Origin: Thioalkalivibrio sp.
Lineage (GTDB): Bacteria > Pseudomonadota > Gammaproteobacteria > Ectothiorhodospirales > Ectothiorhodospiraceae
Length of the DNA: 5,540 nucleotides
Direction: 5' to 3'
Assembly (NCBI GenBank): GCA_003563455.1
Contig: PWRV01000079.1
Coordinates: forward strand, 1-5,540
Below the pieces are notes generated by a model. The model saw only the letters and a program-made list of their open reading frames with translations, was not told where the DNA came from and made no database searches. The position numbers and the translations under genes are program-made. Shown here piece by piece: positions 1 through 5,495 of this stretch (positions are counted from its first letter, which is position 1; each line of letters begins with the position of its first letter).

Positions 1-1
1 C

Positions 2-649
2 CTCGAGGCCCGCTTCGCCGGCGATCTCGACCTGGTTGACCTTCCCGGCCGCCCATTGCAGCTCTTCGGCGACGTGGAGGTCCCCGAAGGCCGCTATCAG
101 TCCTGGGGCCAGGACCTGACGATCGAACGCGGGCTGGTGATCTTCCAGGGTCCGGTAGACAGACCACTGCTCGACCTCCGCGCGGTGCGACGGGTGCCGG
201 CCCACGACGTGGTGGTCGGTGTGGAGATCGGGGGCACCCCCGACGCGCTGCGTTCCGAAGTCTTTTCCGAACCGCCGATGGACGACACCGAGGCGATGGC
301 CTTTCTGCTGACCGGACGCCCCCTGGCCGGCGCCTCGGAGGGCGATGGAAACCTGATCGCGGGGGCCGCCGCCGCCTGGGGCCTCGAACAGGCCGGTCTG
401 ATCACCCAGCGCCTCGGGAGCGAGCTGGGTCTGGAGGTCGAACTCGACACCGAGCCGGGCCTGGACGAGAGCGTTCTGACCATCGGCACCTATCTCTCGC
501 CCCGGCTGTTGCTGAGTTACGGGATCGGTCTCTTCGATGGCAGCTCGAAGGTGATGCTGCGCTACGAACTGACCCGTTCACTGAGCGTGGAGACGACCTC
601 GAGCGCCGAGGGGCAGAGCATCGATTTCATCTACCGCATCGAGCGCTGA
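2..649 (+). CDS. tamB: TamB-type translocation and assembly module protein, C-terminal part (partial, starts upstream)
   Basis: The open frame runs in from the left edge and encodes 215 residues before TGA at 647-649; the TTG at 56 is internal, not a start. The residues match the C-terminal domain of the TamB/DUF490 family. There are alternating polar and apolar beta-strand repeats with the wording EGRYQSWGQDLTIERG and VIFQGPVDRP, a segment like DDTEAMAFLLTGRPL, a Gly/Ala-rich stretch (GNLIAGAAAAWGLEQAG), and a terminal strand series ending in an aromatic/basic tail (FIYRIER). In the family, TamB is a long inner-membrane-anchored periplasmic protein that works with the Omp85 protein TamA in outer-membrane assembly or lipid transport; this end contacts TamA. 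tamA would be expected upstream, outside the window. The gene is separated from the next by about 140 bases, so it probably ends its own transcription unit. The family call is firm. Confidence 0.9.
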   Translation, partial: LEARFAGDLDLVDLPGRPLQLFGDVEVPEGRYQSWGQDLTIERGLVIFQGPVDRPLLDLRAVRRVPAHDVVVGVEIGGTPDALRSEVFSEPPMDDTEAMAFLLTGRPLAGASEGDGNLIAGAAAAWGLEQAGLITQRLGSELGLEVELDTEPGLDESVLTIGTYLSPRLLLSYGIGLFDGSSKVMLRYELTRSLSVETTSSAEGQSIDFIYRIER

Positions 650-780
650 CCGGCCGCTGCATTTGCCGCACCCTGCGCGATATGCAGCACCGCTGGTACT
701 CCCGCGCAGGCGGAAGCCCTGACGCTGCGGGATTCCGGCGCTGGCACGGGCGCTGCATGAGCGACATCGAGCATGCTTCC
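650..780. other. Intergenic gap with a 7-bp inverted repeat (656-662 / 682-688)
   Basis: No convincing gene lies between the tamB stop and the next start. The arms gctgcat and atgcagc pair perfectly across a 19-nt loop a few bases after the tamB stop. There is no T-run after it, so a rho-independent terminator is not supported. I could not find a convincing -35/-10 promoter pair, although the promoter of the downstream operon would be expected here. A longer open frame beginning at ATG 682 in another frame has an Arg/Pro-rich composition typical of a GC-rich shadow frame. Confidence 0.4.
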
Positions 781-784
781 GGAG
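781..784 (+). promoter_or_regulatory. Ribosome binding site favouring a GTG start at 794
   Basis: GGAG lies 9 bases before the GTG at 794. The ATG at 773 in the same frame has only a GAG two bases before it, which is too close. This favours the shorter form of the small membrane protein. Confidence 0.5.
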
Positions 785-793
785 TCGCGGGCG

Positions 794-1117
794 GTGAAAG
801 GGGAATCATCGAGACAGAGGCGGTCATCGCGGCCGGGAGACCGCGCGATTCTGATGGTGCTGCTCGGGGCGTTCGTGCTGGGCGCGTCGCTGCTCCACGG
901 CGCGCTTGGCCAGTCGGCTGCCCGCGCGCAAGCCGAAGCCAGTCAGGAACTCGTCCGCGAGCTGCGACTGACCGGGCTCGCACTGTTCACCGAGGCCCGT
1001 TACACCCGCCACCCCGCGCTGACCGACCGTTTCTCGCCGTTTCAGAACCACCCGACCGCGGTCGAACACTTCCCGTCCGGAAGCCTGATCCGCCCGCCTG
1101 CGCACCTGCATGACTGA
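794..1117 (+). CDS. Small single-helix membrane-anchored protein of unknown function, first gene of the ABC/thioredoxin operon
   Basis: The product is 107 residues from GTG 794, or 114 from ATG 773. It has a basic N-terminus (about residues 1-17, many Arg/Ser), one hydrophobic helix (about 18-39), then a short soluble part likely to face the periplasm. A short Gln/Ala/Glu-rich helix (about 40-58) leads to a C-terminal segment that looks highly constrained: LTGLALFTEARYTRHP, then DRFSPFQNHP and EHFPSGSLIRPPAHLHD. The segment from Arg72 on holds five histidines (73, 86, 92, 104, 106), which could bind metal; this is inference. I have the impression of similar small proteins beside FtsX-type ABC genes in other proteobacteria, but I know no function. 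The last 8 bases overlap the permease start, so translation is probably coupled. It may be an accessory subunit of the transporter. The frame is supported by the helix, the overlap and the non-random C-terminus. Confidence 0.72.
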   Translation: MKGESSRQRRSSRPGDRAILMVLLGAFVLGASLLHGALGQSAARAQAEASQELVRELRLTGLALFTEARYTRHPALTDRFSPFQNHPTAVEHFPSGSLIRPPAHLHD

Positions 1118-2252
1118 ACTTCGCCGGACCCTGGCGCGGCAGCGCTATCTGCTCGACTACACCGTCGCCTCGATGTCGCGTCGCCGAACCCGCAACCTCG
1201 GCCTGTTACTGGTCTATGTGGGCATGGTGTTCCTGCTCGCCTCCGTGCTGTTCTACTCGAGCGCGCTCAAACACGAGGCGGGCCTGCTCCTGGCGGAGGC
1301 ACCGGACATCGTCGTGCAGCGGATGGTCGCGGGCCGACACGCACTGATCCCGGCGCAACATGCGGAATCCCTGCGCGGGATCCGGGGCGTTCGCGTCGTC
1401 GAAGGACGGCTTTGGGGCTATCACTACGATCCCGCGGTGCGGGCCAACTACACGCTGCTGGTTCCGCCCGCGGACGACGTCGAGCCGGGCACCGCGGTCA
1501 TCGGCCCGGCGCTCGCACGCGCCCGTGGCGCCGGGATCGGCGACGTGCTGAGCTTCCGGGGCCAGGACGGCACCCTGCACCCCTTCCGCATCGCTGCGAT
1601 CCTGCCGCAGGAATCGGCGCTGGCCAGTGCCGATCTGTTCCTTGTCGCCGAGTCCGATTTCCGGGCCCTTTTCGGCATCCCGGAGGGGCAGTACACCGAC
1701 ATTGCGCTGCAGATCCCGAACCCGCGCGAGGAGCGCACCGTTGCCGAAAAGGTGCTGGAGGCACTGCCCGACAGCCGCCCGATCCTGAGAGCGGAGATGC
1801 TGCGCACCTACGACGCGGTCTTCGACTGGCGCTCGGCGCTGGTCCTGCTGCCGCTGTCCGGCGCACTGCTGGCCTTCGCGATTCTGGCCTGGGAGAAAGC
1901 GTCCGGCCTGTCCGCGGACGAGCGCCGCGAGATCGGCATCCTGAAGGCAGTGGGCTGGGAGACCGGCGACATCCTGTCGATGAAGTTCTGGGAGGGCGGG
2001 TTGCTGTCACTGCTGGCCTTCCTGTTCGGCACGGCCGCCGCCTACTGGCACGTCTTCGGCCTTTCCGCGCCACTGCTGGCCCCGGTAATGCAGGGCTGGT
2101 CCGTGCTCTACCCGGATTTTCGCCTGACCCCGGCGATCGACGCGACGCAACTGCTCGCGCTGTTCTGCCTGACCGTGCTGCCCTATCTCGCAGCCACCCT
2201 GGTGCCGGTGTGGCGCGCCGCGGTCACCGATCCCGACGAGGTGATGCGGTGA
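1110..2252 (+). CDS. ABC transporter permease, FtsX/MacB (LolC/E) family
   Basis: The product is 380 residues with the standard layout of the type VII (mechanotransmission) ABC superfamily. There is a basic N-terminus, TM1 at about 30-50, a periplasmic MacB-like core domain at about 51-235, then three helices (about 243-264, 295-317, 345-368). The cytoplasmic loop after TM2 carries the FtsX signature ERREIGILKAVGW (about 271-283), which contacts the ATPase. The end, VWRAAVTDPDEVMR, is also family-typical. Such permeases usually do not move a substrate through the membrane; they convert ATP hydrolysis into periplasmic movement, as in lipoprotein release (LolCDE), MacAB efflux or cell-wall hydrolase control (FtsEX). 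Only one permease gene is present, so a homodimer is likely. The start overlaps the previous gene by 8 bases and has no clear Shine-Dalgarno sequence, which fits translational coupling. The ATPase follows with a 4-base overlap. The substrate is unknown. No adaptor gene (MacA-like) is visible. Confidence 0.9.
   Translation: MTELRRTLARQRYLLDYTVASMSRRRTRNLGLLLVYVGMVFLLASVLFYSSALKHEAGLLLAEAPDIVVQRMVAGRHALIPAQHAESLRGIRGVRVVEGRLWGYHYDPAVRANYTLLVPPADDVEPGTAVIGPALARARGAGIGDVLSFRGQDGTLHPFRIAAILPQESALASADLFLVAESDFRALFGIPEGQYTDIALQIPNPREERTVAEKVLEALPDSRPILRAEMLRTYDAVFDWRSALVLLPLSGALLAFAILAWEKASGLSADERREIGILKAVGWETGDILSMKFWEGGLLSLLAFLFGTAAAYWHVFGLSAPLLAPVMQGWSVLYPDFRLTPAIDATQLLALFCLTVLPYLAATLVPVWRAAVTDPDEVMR
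2238..2243 (+). promoter_or_regulatory. Strong ribosome binding site for the ATPase gene, deciding the GTG start
   Basis: GAGGTG, part of a GAGGTGAT match to the anti-Shine-Dalgarno complement, lies inside the last codons of the permease, 7 bases after GAGG to the GTG at 2249. It fixes the start against the much longer open frame that continues upstream in the same frame as an antisignal Arg/Pro-rich shadow. Confidence 0.7.
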
Positions 2253-2959
2253 CGGCACGGGTGGAGCTGGTGGGCGTGCGCAAGATCTTCAACGAGGGGC
2301 AGCCGAACGCCTTCCGCGCGATCGACGGCGTCGATCTATCGCTGCCCGCAGGCGGCGTAACCGTGCTCGCCGGGCCGAGCGGCTCGGGCAAGACCACGCT
2401 GCTCACCCTGATCGGCTGCCTCGCGAGGCCGACCGAGGGCCGCGTGCGTCTGGACGGCCGCGACATCTCCGGCCTCCCGGAGCCGTTCCTCGCCGCGCTG
2501 CGTCGGCAGACCTTCGGTTTCGTGTTCCAGCGCTTCAACCTGATCCGCGGGCTGACCGTACTCGAGAACGTGATGCTGCCGGCGTATCCGCTGGGCACAC
2601 CGCACCGTGCGCTGACACGCCGGGCCGGCGCACTGCTGCAACGGCTCGGCGTCGGCCACCGAGCCGGCGCACCGGTGGAGTCCCTCTCCGGCGGCGAGGC
2701 CCAGCGCACCGCGATCGCCCGCGCGCTGATCAACGACCCCACCGTGCTGATCGCCGACGAACCGACCGCGAATCTGGACACCGCGTTGTCCCTCGCCTTC
2801 CTCGAGATCGTCTCCGGTCTTCGTGCCGAGGGCCGCACCCTGCTGCTCAGCAGCCACGATCCACTCGTACGCGAGGCCTCCGTGGTCGACCGGGTGGCCG
2901 AGCTGCGCGATGGACGGCTGGTCGCCGATCGCGACCCCCTCGCGGAGTCAGCCCAATGA
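2249..2959 (+). CDS. ABC transporter ATP-binding protein, LolD/MacB/FtsE family
   Basis: The product is 236 residues from GTG 2249, the usual length for the family. The full set of nucleotide-binding motifs is present and intact: Walker A GPSGSGKTT (42-50), Q-loop Gln94 in FVFQRFNLI, signature LSGGE (146-150), Walker B VLIADE with Glu171 as the catalytic base, D-loop NLD (175-177) and H-loop His203. The QRFNLI/LTVLENVMLP wording is typical of LolD/MacB-like ATPases rather than importers. It should power the FtsX-type permease encoded just before it, forming a homodimer on the cytoplasmic face. The start overlaps the permease stop as GTGA and the stop overlaps the next start as ATGA, a classic sign of a coupled operon. 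An open frame extends upstream to 1412, but that part lies over the permease gene and has Arg/Pro/Gly-rich nonsense composition. The family call is secure; the substrate is unknown. Confidence 0.93.
   Translation: MTARVELVGVRKIFNEGQPNAFRAIDGVDLSLPAGGVTVLAGPSGSGKTTLLTLIGCLARPTEGRVRLDGRDISGLPEPFLAALRRQTFGFVFQRFNLIRGLTVLENVMLPAYPLGTPHRALTRRAGALLQRLGVGHRAGAPVESLSGGEAQRTAIARALINDPTVLIADEPTANLDTALSLAFLEIVSGLRAEGRTLLLSSHDPLVREASVVDRVAELRDGRLVADRDPLAESAQ
2944..2947 (+). promoter_or_regulatory. Ribosome binding site for the eight-helix membrane protein
   Basis: GGAG sits 8 bases before the ATG at 2956, inside the end of the ATPase gene. Another in-frame ATG follows at 2959, so the protein may start at either; the 2956 start gives the ATGA overlap and the better spacing. 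Confidence 0.55.
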
Positions 2960-3957
2960 TGGTGCAAACGCCGATCCTCGCGTTGTTCATGGCCGATCTG
3001 CTCGGCCTGCTGCTATTGATCCCCGCGGGCCTCTTCGCGCTGCAGGTGCTTCGTCACTGGGACCCGTCCAGCGGCCGCGCGCAGCAGCTGCGCCTGGAGA
3101 AGCGGACCCCCCTGGTCGCGGCGATCCTCGGACTGGTGCTGCTGACACAGATCCTCGCGCTACCGCTGTTCGTGCACACCGTCGATCGCATGGCGCTGCA
3201 GATCGTCGGTGCAATGTGCGCGGTCGGAACGCTGAATGCGAACTTCTGGGGCCTTCCGGCGCTGCTGCTGCGGATCGGCCTGTTTTTCCTCGCTGCCGCA
3301 TGGCTGCTGATGCACCGGATGGACAAGCTCGCGCCCGACTACCCGCTGATCCGCGCGAAGTACGGCCTTGTGCTGCTCATCCTGCCGCTCGCCGCGGTGA
3401 CCGCCGGCGTCCAGCTCGCCTTCTTCCTGCAACTCGATCCCGACGTGATCACCTCCTGCTGCGGCAGCCTTTTCAGCCAGGGGAGCGAGTCCGTGGCCGC
3501 GCACATGGCCGGCCTTCCGGCGCTGCCGACGATGTTCGCGCTGTACGGCACCATCGGCCTCGCGCTGGCCGCGGCCGGGGTCTACCTGCGCTGGCGCCGA
3601 GCCCTGGTGCCCTTCGGGATCCTCGCGACCCTGAGCTTCCCGGTCGCGATCGCCGCGATCGTCGCCTTCCTGTCGCTGTACGTGTACGAACACCCGCTGC
3701 ACCACTGCCCATTCTGCCTGCTGCAGCCCGACTACGGCCGTATCGGCTACGCGTTGTACCTGCCGCTGTTCGGCGCCACCGCCATCGGACTCGGCCTCGC
3801 ACTCAGCGCCGCGTTCGCCCGGCGACAGAGCCTGCGCGACGTACTGGCTGCAGCCGCCCCACCGCTGGTGATCACCGCGGCTGCCGGACTCACCCTCTTT
3901 GCCGCGCTGGCGGCCTGGATCACCTCGCAGTCCAACCTGATCCTGATCGGCTACTGA
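2956..3957 (+). CDS. Polytopic membrane protein with cysteine motifs (CC and CPFC), function unknown
   Basis: The product is 333 residues with about eight predicted helices by eye (roughly 8-32, 53-75, 100-119, 136-158, 190-211, 217-243, 264-287, 303-331). Five cysteines stand out: Cys88 in QIVGAMCAVGTLNAN, the pair Cys168-Cys169 in DVITSCCGSLF, and Cys251/Cys254 in HPLHHCPFCLLQ, which lies just after a helix and has three nearby histidines (246, 249, 250). The Asn/Gly-rich NANFWG and the DYGRIGYALYLP segments also look constrained. Paired Cys/His residues near membrane faces suggest thiol-disulfide exchange or metal binding; this is inference. The CPFC motif is the same tetrapeptide as the active site of the thioredoxin lipoprotein encoded next, so the two could exchange electrons or share a metal substrate. 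It resembles no transporter family that I can name; VKOR/DsbB-like roles are possible by analogy only. It overlaps the ATPase gene by 4 bases and is followed after 4 bases by the lipoprotein gene. Confidence 0.85.
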   Translation: MMVQTPILALFMADLLGLLLLIPAGLFALQVLRHWDPSSGRAQQLRLEKRTPLVAAILGLVLLTQILALPLFVHTVDRMALQIVGAMCAVGTLNANFWGLPALLLRIGLFFLAAAWLLMHRMDKLAPDYPLIRAKYGLVLLILPLAAVTAGVQLAFFLQLDPDVITSCCGSLFSQGSESVAAHMAGLPALPTMFALYGTIGLALAAAGVYLRWRRALVPFGILATLSFPVAIAAIVAFLSLYVYEHPLHHCPFCLLQPDYGRIGYALYLPLFGATAIGLGLALSAAFARRQSLRDVLAAAAPPLVITAAAGLTLFAALAAWITSQSNLILIGY

Positions 3958-3961
3958 AGAC

Positions 3962-4624
3962 ATGCGCGCCCCCGGAACAATCTTCAACGTCCTGCTTTTC
4001 CTCCTGCTGCTCGCTGGCTGCGGCAACCAAACGGCGACCGTCGCGAACGAGGAGCCCGCGCCGGCGTTCGAACTGGACCGACTGACGGGTGGCACGGTGG
4101 CGCTGAACGAACTGCAGGGCCAGGTCGTCGCGCTGCGCTTCTGGGCCGACTGGTGCCCGTTCTGCCGCCGCGAGATGCGCGAACTGGAACCCGTGTACCA
4201 GCAGCTCCGCGAGCAGGGGCTCGAGATCCTCGCGGTGAACGTCGGCCAGGACCGCAGCCGCGTCGAGCGCTTCGTCGATCGAGTCGGCTACTCATACCCC
4301 ACCCTGCTCGACCCCGACTCCGCCATCGCCCGCCGCTACGGCGTGATCGCGATCCCCGTCACCTTCTTCATCGACCGCGAAGGCATCGTCCGCGGCCGCA
4401 TCCTCGGCGAATCCGACGCCGCAACCTTCGAAGGCATGGCTGCCCCACTCCTGAACCCCGGGGAATCGACCCGGGGGCCGGACCCGACCTCGGTCGGCGG
4501 GACGGGTTGGCCATCGGCGGGACGCCGTGAATACGTCCATGTAGGCTTGACGGCCGCATCCATGCGGCCGACACCCGCCAACGGCCAACCCGTCCCGCCT
4601 CTCGCTGGCCAGCGCGGTCGATGA
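3962..4624 (+). CDS. TlpA/ResA-like thioredoxin-fold lipoprotein with an anomalous C-terminal tail
   Basis: The product is 220 residues. It opens with a lipoprotein signal (basic start, hydrophobic core 7-18, lipobox LAGC with Cys20). The thioredoxin-like domain spans about 32-164. Its features are PAPAFELDRLTGG, FWADWCPFC with active-site Cys65 and Cys68, the LAVNVGQD strand, and IAIPVTFFIDREG with the conserved cis-Pro132 opposite the active site. Family members are membrane-anchored periplasmic thiol reductants that act, for example, in cytochrome c or copper-centre maturation, and take electrons from DsbD/CcdA-type membrane proteins. Such a candidate partner is encoded nearby at 4757. The domain is complete near Leu164, which matches the usual family length. 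The last ~55 residues (Asn165 on) are translated from hairpins and a MITE-like repeat, so they are probably acquired by read-through and not conserved. The start follows the previous stop by 4 bases with a weak GAAGA site. The Asn22 after the lipid Cys-Gly suggests no inner-membrane retention signal of the Asp+2 kind. Confidence 0.92.
   Translation: MRAPGTIFNVLLFLLLLAGCGNQTATVANEEPAPAFELDRLTGGTVALNELQGQVVALRFWADWCPFCRREMRELEPVYQQLREQGLEILAVNVGQDRSRVERFVDRVGYSYPTLLDPDSAIARRYGVIAIPVTFFIDREGIVRGRILGESDAATFEGMAAPLLNPGESTRGPDPTSVGGTGWPSAGRREYVHVGLTAASMRPTPANGQPVPPLAGQRGR
4456..4497. repeat. Two consecutive GC-rich hairpins inside the end of the TlpA-like gene
   Basis: The first hairpin has arms CCCCGGG (4456-4462) and CCCGGGG (4470-4476) around a 7-base loop. 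The second has arms CCGACC (4484-4489) and GGTCGG (4492-4497) around two bases. Both lie just after the thioredoxin domain ends and just before the larger inverted repeat. They look like extragenic structure: a former intergenic or terminator-like region or part of the repeat cluster. No T-run follows either one. Confidence 0.6.
4496..4599. repeat. MITE-like/REP-like palindromic repeat element, 104 bp
   Basis: The outer arms at 4496-4521 and 4574-4599 are inverted copies of each other: 26 nt with only two mismatches, the ends reading ggcgggacgggttggcc on the left. The 52-base interior carries the text gccgtgaatacgtccatg and a second, perfect hairpin (4551-4570). From memory, similar GC-rich elements containing 'acgccgtgaatacgtccatg' and 'ggccgcatccatgcggcc' are scattered through gammaproteobacterial genomes, but I cannot count copies here. 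There is no transposase inside, so it would be non-autonomous. It is read through in the TlpA frame. I see no clear target-site duplication. Confidence 0.82.
4551..4570. repeat. Inner perfect hairpin of the 104-bp repeat
   Basis: The 9-bp arms CGGCCGCAT (4551-4559) and ATGCGGCCG (4562-4570) pair exactly around a CC loop. It sits off-centre within the larger element, giving the whole a cruciform-like nested structure that could fold in RNA or single-stranded DNA. Confidence 0.8.
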
Positions 4625-4756
4625 AGAACCCGACCCTCCAGCCACCACTCACCTCTACGCCCCTGCACGGCACCTGGAAAGCGTTGTGGGAAACCCGGCA
4701 CCGGCCCGGCCCCGGCGCCCGAAACACCCGAACCTGCGCCGGCAACGGGCAAATCG
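4600..4756. other. Interval between the repeat and the SafE-like gene; probably non-coding
   Basis: After the repeat there is a 12-bp palindrome cgctggccagcg (4603-4614), then the TlpA stop at 4622-4624. A 48-codon open frame runs from ATG 4621 (overlapping that stop as ATGA) to TGA 4765-4767, but its composition (Pro/Thr/Arg/Gly) is not protein-like and no family is recognised. In the frame of the following gene the stretch reads as Pro/Ala-rich with no start codon between the TlpA stop and 4757. A GC simple-sequence patch (ccggcccggccccggc) lies near 4702-4717. I see no promoter or clear Shine-Dalgarno for the next gene. Confidence 0.5.
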
Positions 4757-5446
4757 ATGCAGCCTGAATACACCTGGGCGATCGCGTTTCTGGCCGGGTT
4801 GCTGGGCAGCGGCCACTGCGTGGGAATGTGCGGAGGGCTGGTGTCGGCCTTCTTTCTGAAGATGGGGCGTCACTCGAAGAACCCGGTCACCTATGCCGCC
4901 TACCACGGCGCGCGCGTCTCAGTGTATGTCGCGGCCGGGGCCGCGGCCGGCGCGATCGGGCTGCTGATCTCCGCCGGATCGCTGGGGCTCGCCCAGGGCG
5001 TACTGATGATCGTTGCGGGCATGATCGTGATTCTGCTCGGGCTGGACCTCCTCGGCATCGGGCCACTGCGCCGCCTTGGCATCTCCGTACTGCCCACCGG
5101 CCTGCTGAATCACGCGCTGCGCACCGCCGACCGACGGGGACCGCTGGCCGGCGCACTGATCGGCGGCACCATCAATGGCTTCATGCCCTGCTCCCTGACC
5201 CTGGCCGTAGCGGTACAGGCCACTACTGCGGGCGGCCCGTTGCCCGGCGCCGCACTGATGCTCGCCTTCGGCATCGGCACGCTGCCCTCGATGCTGACGC
5301 TGAGCGTCGTCATCGGCCGCCTCGGCTGCAAGGCCCGGGGCCGGCTGATGCAGGCGGCCGCGGTTTGCGTAATCGCCCTTGGCGCAGCCACCCTGTACCA
5401 GGGCATCAGCTATTTCCAGGTAATGCAAGGCCTGACCGGTGCGTGA
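4757..5446 (+). CDS. SafE/COG2836-type membrane protein (sulfite exporter TauE/SafE family annotation; DsbD_2-like)
   Basis: The product is 229 residues with about six helices (roughly 6-30, 52-72, 78-101, 130-155, 163-187, 199-220). The first helix carries FLAGLLGSGHCVGMCGG (11-27), with His20, Cys21 and Cys25. The fourth carries NGFMPCSLTLAVAV with Cys145 after Pro144, the equivalent of the LPCG motif, and FGIGTLPSML follows at 171-180. This is the signature of the COG2836/PF13386 family. It is commonly labelled 'sulfite exporter TauE/SafE' or 'cytochrome c biogenesis transmembrane region', and members are often found beside cbb3-oxidase or copper-handling genes. The cysteine arrangement in two helices recalls CcdA/DsbD, which pass electrons from cytoplasmic thioredoxin to periplasmic thiol proteins; the TlpA-like lipoprotein upstream is a natural candidate partner, by inference. 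Sulfite export itself is not supported. The start has no strong Shine-Dalgarno (only GGG at 4748-4750), and the gene shares the TlpA frame after its stop. Confidence 0.9.
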   Translation: MQPEYTWAIAFLAGLLGSGHCVGMCGGLVSAFFLKMGRHSKNPVTYAAYHGARVSVYVAAGAAAGAIGLLISAGSLGLAQGVLMIVAGMIVILLGLDLLGIGPLRRLGISVLPTGLLNHALRTADRRGPLAGALIGGTINGFMPCSLTLAVAVQATTAGGPLPGAALMLAFGIGTLPSMLTLSVVIGRLGCKARGRLMQAAAVCVIALGAATLYQGISYFQVMQGLTGA

Positions 5447-5455
5447 ATTCAAGGG

Positions 5456-5485
5456 CCGGGGACAGATTTGCAAATCTGTCCCCGG
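5456..5485. repeat. Perfect 30-bp palindrome after the SafE-like gene (REP-like; possible terminator)
   Basis: The sequence from 5456 to 5485 equals its own reverse complement, with arms ccggggacagatttg and its complement meeting at the centre with no loop. It begins 9 bases after the SafE-like stop. As RNA it would form a stable GC-based stem with an AU-rich tip, but no U-run follows, so a classic terminator is not supported. The GGGGACAGATTT wording is, as I recall it, common in gammaproteobacterial extragenic repeats, some near REP-associated (RAYT/IS200-like) transposases; none is visible in this window. Confidence 0.78.
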
Positions 5486-5495
5486 GGCGCCGGGA

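Noticed and set aside
656..688. Inverted repeat after tamB as a rho-independent terminator
   Set aside because: Only 7 bp, a 19-base loop and no T-run.
682..1113. 143-codon open frame on the plus strand overlapping the small membrane protein
   Set aside because: Arg/Pro/Ala-rich with no recognisable domain; the alternative frame has a clear membrane helix, an RBS and operon overlap.
1412..2248. Long N-terminal extension of the ATPase frame over the permease gene
   Set aside because: Composition is shadow-like (Arg/Gly/Pro), while the permease frame has family motifs; a strong RBS and GTG at 2249 give a normal-length ATPase.
3160..4095. 311-codon minus-strand open frame opposite the eight-helix protein
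   Set aside because: Gln/Gly/Glu/Arg-rich antisense of a hydrophobic gene, a common GC-rich artefact, and no motif seen.
4621..4767. 48-codon open frame with ATGA overlap after the TlpA-like gene
   Set aside because: The overlap is tempting, but the sequence is Pro/Thr/Arg-rich without hydrophobic pattern or family likeness and runs 11 bases into the next gene.
4757..5446. Literal sulfite export role for the SafE-like protein
   Set aside because: The name is inherited from family annotation; the HC-x-x-MCGG and MPC motifs fit the COG2836/DsbD_2 branch, and no sulfite-metabolism genes are visible.
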